A program made the translations under genes and the position numbers. 10,191 nucleotides of DNA from CAIQOK01 sp043781315 (GTDB taxonomy: Bacteria; Verrucomicrobiota; Verrucomicrobiia; Limisphaerales; CAIQOK01), in contig JAYWBR010000422.1 in NCBI GenBank assembly GCA_043781315.1, positions 1 through 10,191 on the forward strand, given 5' to 3'. Each line of letters begins with the position of its first letter. Position 1 is the first letter of the stretch. The notes under the pieces were generated by a model that saw only the letters and a list, made by a program, of their open reading frames with translations, had not been told where the DNA came from and made no database searches. Positions 6,443 through 10,191 of this stretch are shown here, piece after piece.

Positions 6443-8797
6443 ATGAATATTCGCACCATCCGATTGGTTCTTTCGGCAACCCTTGTTGGTTTGACGTTTC
6501 AACTGTCAGCCGAACCTCAACTGGTCGGAAACCCGCCCGCGCCGAGCGACTGCTTGAGCCTGTGGTATCGTCAACCGGCCATCAAATGGGAAGAGGCGCT
6601 GCCCGTCGGCAATGGACGCCTCGGCGCGATGGTCTTTGGCCACGTCAGCAATGAGCGACTCCAATTGAACGAGGACACACTTTGGGGTGGCGGCCCGTAC
6701 GATCCCGTCAATCCGCAGGCCAAGGCCGCGCTGCCGCAAGTCCGCCAGCTCGTTTTCGATGGGAAATATTCTGAGGCCGGAAAACTGATCAACGCAAAAG
6801 TCATCGCGACCCCCAAAACCGAGATGCCGTATGAAACCGCCGGCGATTTGATGCTCAGCTTTCCCGACTCCGTATCCGTCGAAAATTACCGGCGCGACCT
6901 CAATCTGAACACTGCCGTCACCACAACTGAATACACCGAAGGTGGCACGCGGTTCACACGCCAGATTTTCGCCAGCGCGGTGGATCAGGTGATCGTTGTC
7001 CGGCTCACGGCGGACAAAAGGAAATCCATTTCGTTTTCCGCCGGATTTACGACGCCGCAAAAAGTCGTCTTTGAAACCGAGTCCAGAAACACCCTGGTGA
7101 TGCGCGGCACGAATGCGTCGGTGTCCGGTATCACGGGGGCGTTGAAGTTCCAAGTGCGCGCCCGTGTGCTGGTGGACGGGGGAATGATCAGCACCACGGC
7201 GGATTCCATAGCAGTCACGAACGCGGATGCGGTCACGATCCTGATCGCGGCGGCAACGAGCTACAAAAATTTCCAGGACGTGAGCGGTGATCCGGAAGTC
7301 ATCGTCAAAAGCCAGATCGCCGCCGCTGCCAAAAAGAAATTCGACAAACTGCTCGCTGCGCACACGAAAGAACACCAGCGGCTGTTCCAACGCGTTTCCC
7401 TCGATGTGGGCACCAGCGACACCATGAAACTGCCGACCGATGAGCGCATCAAAAATTTCGGCACCGGCAATGATCCGCAATTCGCCTCGCTCTATTTTCA
7501 ATATGGTCGCTATCTGCTGATTAGTTGTTCCCGCCCCGGCGGCCAGCCGGCAAATTTGCAAGGCCTCTGGAATCAGAGCATGAACCCGCCGTGGCAGAGC
7601 AAATACACCATCAACATCAACACGGAAATGAACTACTGGCCCGCCGAAGTGTGCAACCTCGGCGAATGTGTGGAGCCGCTCATTGCGATGGTGAAAGATC
7701 TTTCCGTGACCGGCGCGCGCACGGCGCAGGAAATGTATGGCGCGCGCGGCTGGGTCGCCCATCACAACGCCGACCTCTGGCGCGCCACCGGCCCCATTGA
7801 CTTCGCGGATGCCGGCATGTGGCCGAGCGGCGGCGCGTGGTTGTGCGACCACTTGTGGGATCGCTATCAGTTCAGCGGCGACAAGAAATATCTCAAGGAA
7901 GCCTATCCCGTCATGCGCGGCGCGGCGGAATTTTTCCTCGACACGCTCCAGGAAGACCCGACGAATCACTGGCTCGTGACCAATCCGTCGGTTTCTCCGG
8001 AAAACCAGCATCCGTTCGGTTCGGCTGTCTGTGCTGGCCCGGCCATGGACGAGGAAATTTTGCGCGACCTTTTCTCCAATTGCATCGAGGCATCCAAGGT
8101 TCTGGACACCGATTCTGATTTTCGCAAGCAACTAGAACAAGCCCGTGCCCGACTCGCACCGATTCAGATTGGAAAGCAGGGGCAGTTGCAGGAATGGCTG
8201 GGTGACTGGGATGCGCAAGCGCGCGAACAGCAGCACCGCCACATTTCCCATTTGTATGCGCTGTTCCCCAGCGCGCAAATCACGCCGCGCGGCACGCCGG
8301 AACTGGCCGCCGCCGCCAAAGTCTCGCTCAATAAGCGCGGCGACATTACGACTGGCTGGGCCATCGCCTGGCGCATCAATTGTTGGGCACGACTGCACGA
8401 TGGCGACCGCGCCTTCAGCATCCTCAAACATCTCTTCGATCCGTCGCGCACTTACCCGAACATGTTTGATGCTCATCCGCCTTTCCAGATAGACGGCAAC
8501 TTCGGCGGCACCTCCGCCATCGCCGAAATGCTGCTGCAAAGTCAAACCGGCGAAATCGAATTGCTCCCCGCGCTGCCGGGCGCCTGGCCGGGCGGAAGCG
8601 TCAAAGGCCTGCGTGCGCGCGGCGGTTTTGAAATTGATCTCGCCTGGGACGGCGGCCAGCTGACCAATGTCAAAATCAAATCGGTTGGCGGCCGCACGGC
8701 GACCATTCGCTATGGCAACCGCACGACGGAAATAAAATTGAAGTCCGGCGGCACAGTTCAATTAAACTCCGAACTCCAAAGCGCGACGAAATCTTGA
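6443..8797 (+). CDS. Exported GH95 family alpha-L-fucosidase
   Basis: A 784-residue glycoside hydrolase of family 95, expected to release alpha-1,2-linked L-fucose (some members act on alpha-L-galactose) from plant or animal glycans by an inverting mechanism. Residues 1-23 are a signal peptide (MNIRTIRLVL...LSA), so it acts outside the cytoplasm. The N-terminal beta-sandwich starts with LWYRQPAIKWEEALPVGNGRLGAM (two conserved stretches within 41-63) and LNEDTLWGGGPYD. The helical-barrel catalytic domain has NINTEMNYWPAE (391-402), whose N391 and N393 correspond to the water-activating Asn pair of the family. MDEE (535-538) is the likely site of the general acid by spacing, and HRHISHLYALFP (598-609) and QIDGNFGG (682-689) are conserved. 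A C-terminal beta domain closes the protein. Length is normal and there are no breaks. ATG 6443 is chosen because the signal peptide starts there; an upstream in-frame start at 6329 lies inside the IS transposase gene. No Shine-Dalgarno site precedes it, and the IS end is 8 bp upstream. Confidence 0.95.
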   Translation: MNIRTIRLVLSATLVGLTFQLSAEPQLVGNPPAPSDCLSLWYRQPAIKWEEALPVGNGRLGAMVFGHVSNERLQLNEDTLWGGGPYDPVNPQAKAALPQVRQLVFDGKYSEAGKLINAKVIATPKTEMPYETAGDLMLSFPDSVSVENYRRDLNLNTAVTTTEYTEGGTRFTRQIFASAVDQVIVVRLTADKRKSISFSAGFTTPQKVVFETESRNTLVMRGTNASVSGITGALKFQVRARVLVDGGMISTTADSIAVTNADAVTILIAAATSYKNFQDVSGDPEVIVKSQIAAAAKKKFDKLLAAHTKEHQRLFQRVSLDVGTSDTMKLPTDERIKNFGTGNDPQFASLYFQYGRYLLISCSRPGGQPANLQGLWNQSMNPPWQSKYTININTEMNYWPAEVCNLGECVEPLIAMVKDLSVTGARTAQEMYGARGWVAHHNADLWRATGPIDFADAGMWPSGGAWLCDHLWDRYQFSGDKKYLKEAYPVMRGAAEFFLDTLQEDPTNHWLVTNPSVSPENQHPFGSAVCAGPAMDEEILRDLFSNCIEASKVLDTDSDFRKQLEQARARLAPIQIGKQGQLQEWLGDWDAQAREQQHRHISHLYALFPSAQITPRGTPELAAAAKVSLNKRGDITTGWAIAWRINCWARLHDGDRAFSILKHLFDPSRTYPNMFDAHPPFQIDGNFGGTSAIAEMLLQSQTGEIELLPALPGAWPGGSVKGLRARGGFEIDLAWDGGQLTNVKIKSVGGRTATIRYGNRTTEIKLKSGGTVQLNSELQSATKS

Positions 8798-8817
8798 TTG
8801 ATTGAATCGCTCAGAAT

Positions 8818-10035
8818 TCACCGGAACAGCCGTTGGGAGAAAAGATACAAATCATTCTTCCAAGCATTGAAATCGTGGCCGCTGGCATCAACGTGCCAGA
8901 TGTGTTTGACATTTTTTTCCTTGAGATAGGCGTGCGTCCGCTGGCCGATGTTGATCAGGCCGTCCTTGTCGCCGCCGGAAATCCAGAGCAGCTTGAGCAG
9001 TTCGTTGGCCTTCGCGGGATCGGGCACTAATTCCTCCGGCGGCTTGGTGTTCGGCGCGGAAGAAAATCCGCCAATCCACGCAAACGTGTCGAGATGCGCC
9101 AGTCAAAAATCCAGCGACTGTCCGCCGCCCATCGAGAGTCCGGCGAGCGCGCGGTTCTCGCGGTCAGTCTGCGTGGAATATTTCGATTGGATGAACGGGA
9201 TGAGGTCGTTGAGCAGGTCTTGATCAAACTTGGCAAAGGCCGGCGCGGTGGCCATGGCGTTGCTCCCGGGGCGGTCGTCCGGTTGCGCGCGGCCATTGGG
9301 CATGACGATGATCATGGGCACGGCTTTTTTTTCCGCGATGAGATTGGCGAGAATGATTTCGGGATGACCGCCGCGCCGCCATTCATTCTCGTCACCACCG
9401 ATGCCATGCAACAGATAGAGGACCGGATACTTCGTGTCGGCGGAATAACCGGGTGGCGTCTAGACGAGCGTCTTGCGTTTGTTGCCGACGGATTTGGAAT
9501 CGTATTCGACCATCTCAAGCTTGCCGTGGGCGATGCCGTCGCGGACTTTGTCGAAACCTTCCGGCGCTTTGGGGAAAGCCGCCTTATCATCCGGCCCGAG
9601 CACGATGGGTTGATTGCCCCGGCGTCGAATTTGAGGCTCAGGCGACGCGGCGGGTTCCCGTTTGGCCACGATTGTTTCCTTGGCAATTTCGCCAACCTCG
9701 CGCGTGAAATTGATTTCGTTGGCGTTGGTGGCGAGCTTGCCGGTGTAGGTGATGCGAATGTCGTTGCCCTGAAAACTCATCAGTTCGACAAACGAAACCG
9801 CGTCGCCGTCAACCTTGCCTTCCTTCAAATCGGCTTCGCGTTTTCGGTCGGTGATTTCCGAACTGGCCTTCCCGGTCAGGTTCGTGCCGTCCTGCTTGAA
9901 GGTGAAGGTGTATTTTTGATTGCCGATCTGCGAATCAAATGCGCTTTTCCAAGTGCCGGTGACATTGGCCGCGAGCGCCGCGAGCGCCGCGAGCGGCAGA
10001 ACCGCGAGGGTGAGAAGAATAATTTTATTTTTCAT
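8818..10035 (-). pseudogene. Secreted esterase (putative esterase/feruloyl-esterase type) with N-terminal beta-rich domain, broken by two nonsense codons
   Basis: One continuous frame of 405 codons, broken by TAG at codon 192 (9460-9462) and TGA at codon 311 (9103-9105). Residues 1-22 form a signal peptide starting MKNKIILLTL. Residues about 23-125 are a small beta-rich domain (NVTGTWKSAFDSQIG, YTFTFKQDGTNLTGKA). The alpha/beta-hydrolase part follows: TPPGYSADTKYPVLYLLHG, then GGDENEW, the nucleophile elbow GLSMGGG with Ser301, an acidic residue in SGGDKDG (D356 or D358) and His387 in ASGHD. This matches the Esterase D-type family (PF00756) that removes acyl or feruloyl groups from polysaccharides. 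The TAG lies where relatives usually have Tyr (xYTPPGY) and the TGA just after the elbow where relatives usually have Gly, by memory of the family. The TGA separates Ser from Asp and His, so unsuppressed product would be inactive. The start at 10035 fits the signal peptide; 10095 is an alternative. It converges with the fucosidase 20 bp away. Confidence 0.85.
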
Positions 10036-10131
10036 TTTCAGAATATTTTTCAACTGGATTGATTGGAGGCGAAATGATTTCCGGCGTTGCGCCATTGTTA
10101 CCGCAACATATTTTGGTTTGGTGGATTCGCT

Positions 10132-10191
10132 TCAATTGCCCGCAGCCGACTTCATCAGCCGCACGTCGTAGATGCCGACCGCCGGCTCGCC
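10132..10191 (-). CDS. C-terminal end of an unidentified upstream gene (partial)
   Basis: The minus-strand frame entering from the right edge reads GEPAVGIYDVRLMKSAAGN and stops at TGA 10132-10134. The sequence looks like a real C-terminal strand (VGIYDVRLMK), similar in style to beta-sandwich ends of secreted carbohydrate-active proteins, but it is too short to name. The gene would lie 96 bp upstream of the esterase start on the same strand and could be part of the same transcription unit. Confidence 0.4.
   Translation of the reverse strand, partial: GEPAVGIYDVRLMKSAAGN

Noticed and set aside
6506..8131. A 541-codon open frame on the minus strand
   Set aside because: It lies entirely antisense to the GH95 gene, whose motifs and signal peptide are clear. 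Its translation is rich in Arg, Gly, His and Asp with no domain pattern.
9103..9105. TGA read as selenocysteine or a recoding site
   Set aside because: Only a 4-bp stem (CACG/CGTG) lies downstream, not a convincing bacterial SECIS. The position is normally Gly in this esterase family as I recall it, and a second stop (TAG) also breaks the gene.
9094..10062. A 322-codon plus-strand frame opposite the esterase
   Set aside because: It is longer than any unbroken piece of the esterase, but the minus strand carries a signal peptide, catalytic motifs and a matching frame across both stops. The plus-strand product shows no recognisable domain.

Overview
The window looks like a chromosomal piece of a Verrucomicrobiota bacterium, probably a Pedosphaera/Limisphaerales-like soil or sediment lineage. 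This placement is inference from gene content: an exported beta-helix protein with autotransporter-associated beta-strand repeats, a GH95 alpha-L-fucosidase, a secreted esterase with an N-terminal beta-rich domain, and a two-component system with a large extracytoplasmic beta-sandwich sensor. No rRNA, tRNA, CRISPR array or phage gene was seen.

Layout, left to right. 1-2234 (minus): a large exported beta-helix/beta-strand-repeat protein that runs off the left edge and is interrupted by an in-frame TAA at 1317-1319. 2301-4705 (minus): a sensor histidine kinase and its LuxR/NarL-type response regulator, overlapping by ATGA, with a candidate promoter at 4727-4756. 4964-6434: a complete IS4-family insertion sequence with matching ends, an intact 412-residue DDE transposase (minus), an inward promoter whose -35 box lies in the terminal repeat, and a nested stem-loop around the transposase start codon. 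6443-8797 (plus): an intact exported GH95 fucosidase starting only 8 bp beyond the IS end. 8818-10035 (minus, convergent): a secreted esterase whose frame is intact but carries two nonsense codons, TAG at 9460-9462 and TGA at 9103-9105. 10132-10191 (minus): the last 19 codons of another gene.

The fucosidase and esterase fit removal of fucose and acyl groups from plant or algal polysaccharides, and the kinase/regulator pair may sense such material. These links are inference from position and from the glycosidase-like sensor domain. Before the IS arrived, the kinase operon and the fucosidase may have been divergent genes sharing about 260 bp of control region. The absence of a visible target duplication leaves open that the IS instead joined two unrelated flanks.

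I found no clearly new multi-gene system. The items most worth a second look are: three nonsense codons (TAA, TAG and TGA) in two otherwise intact exported-protein genes; the IS insertion immediately in front of the fucosidase; the structured start region of the transposase; and the duplicated sensor domain of the kinase.
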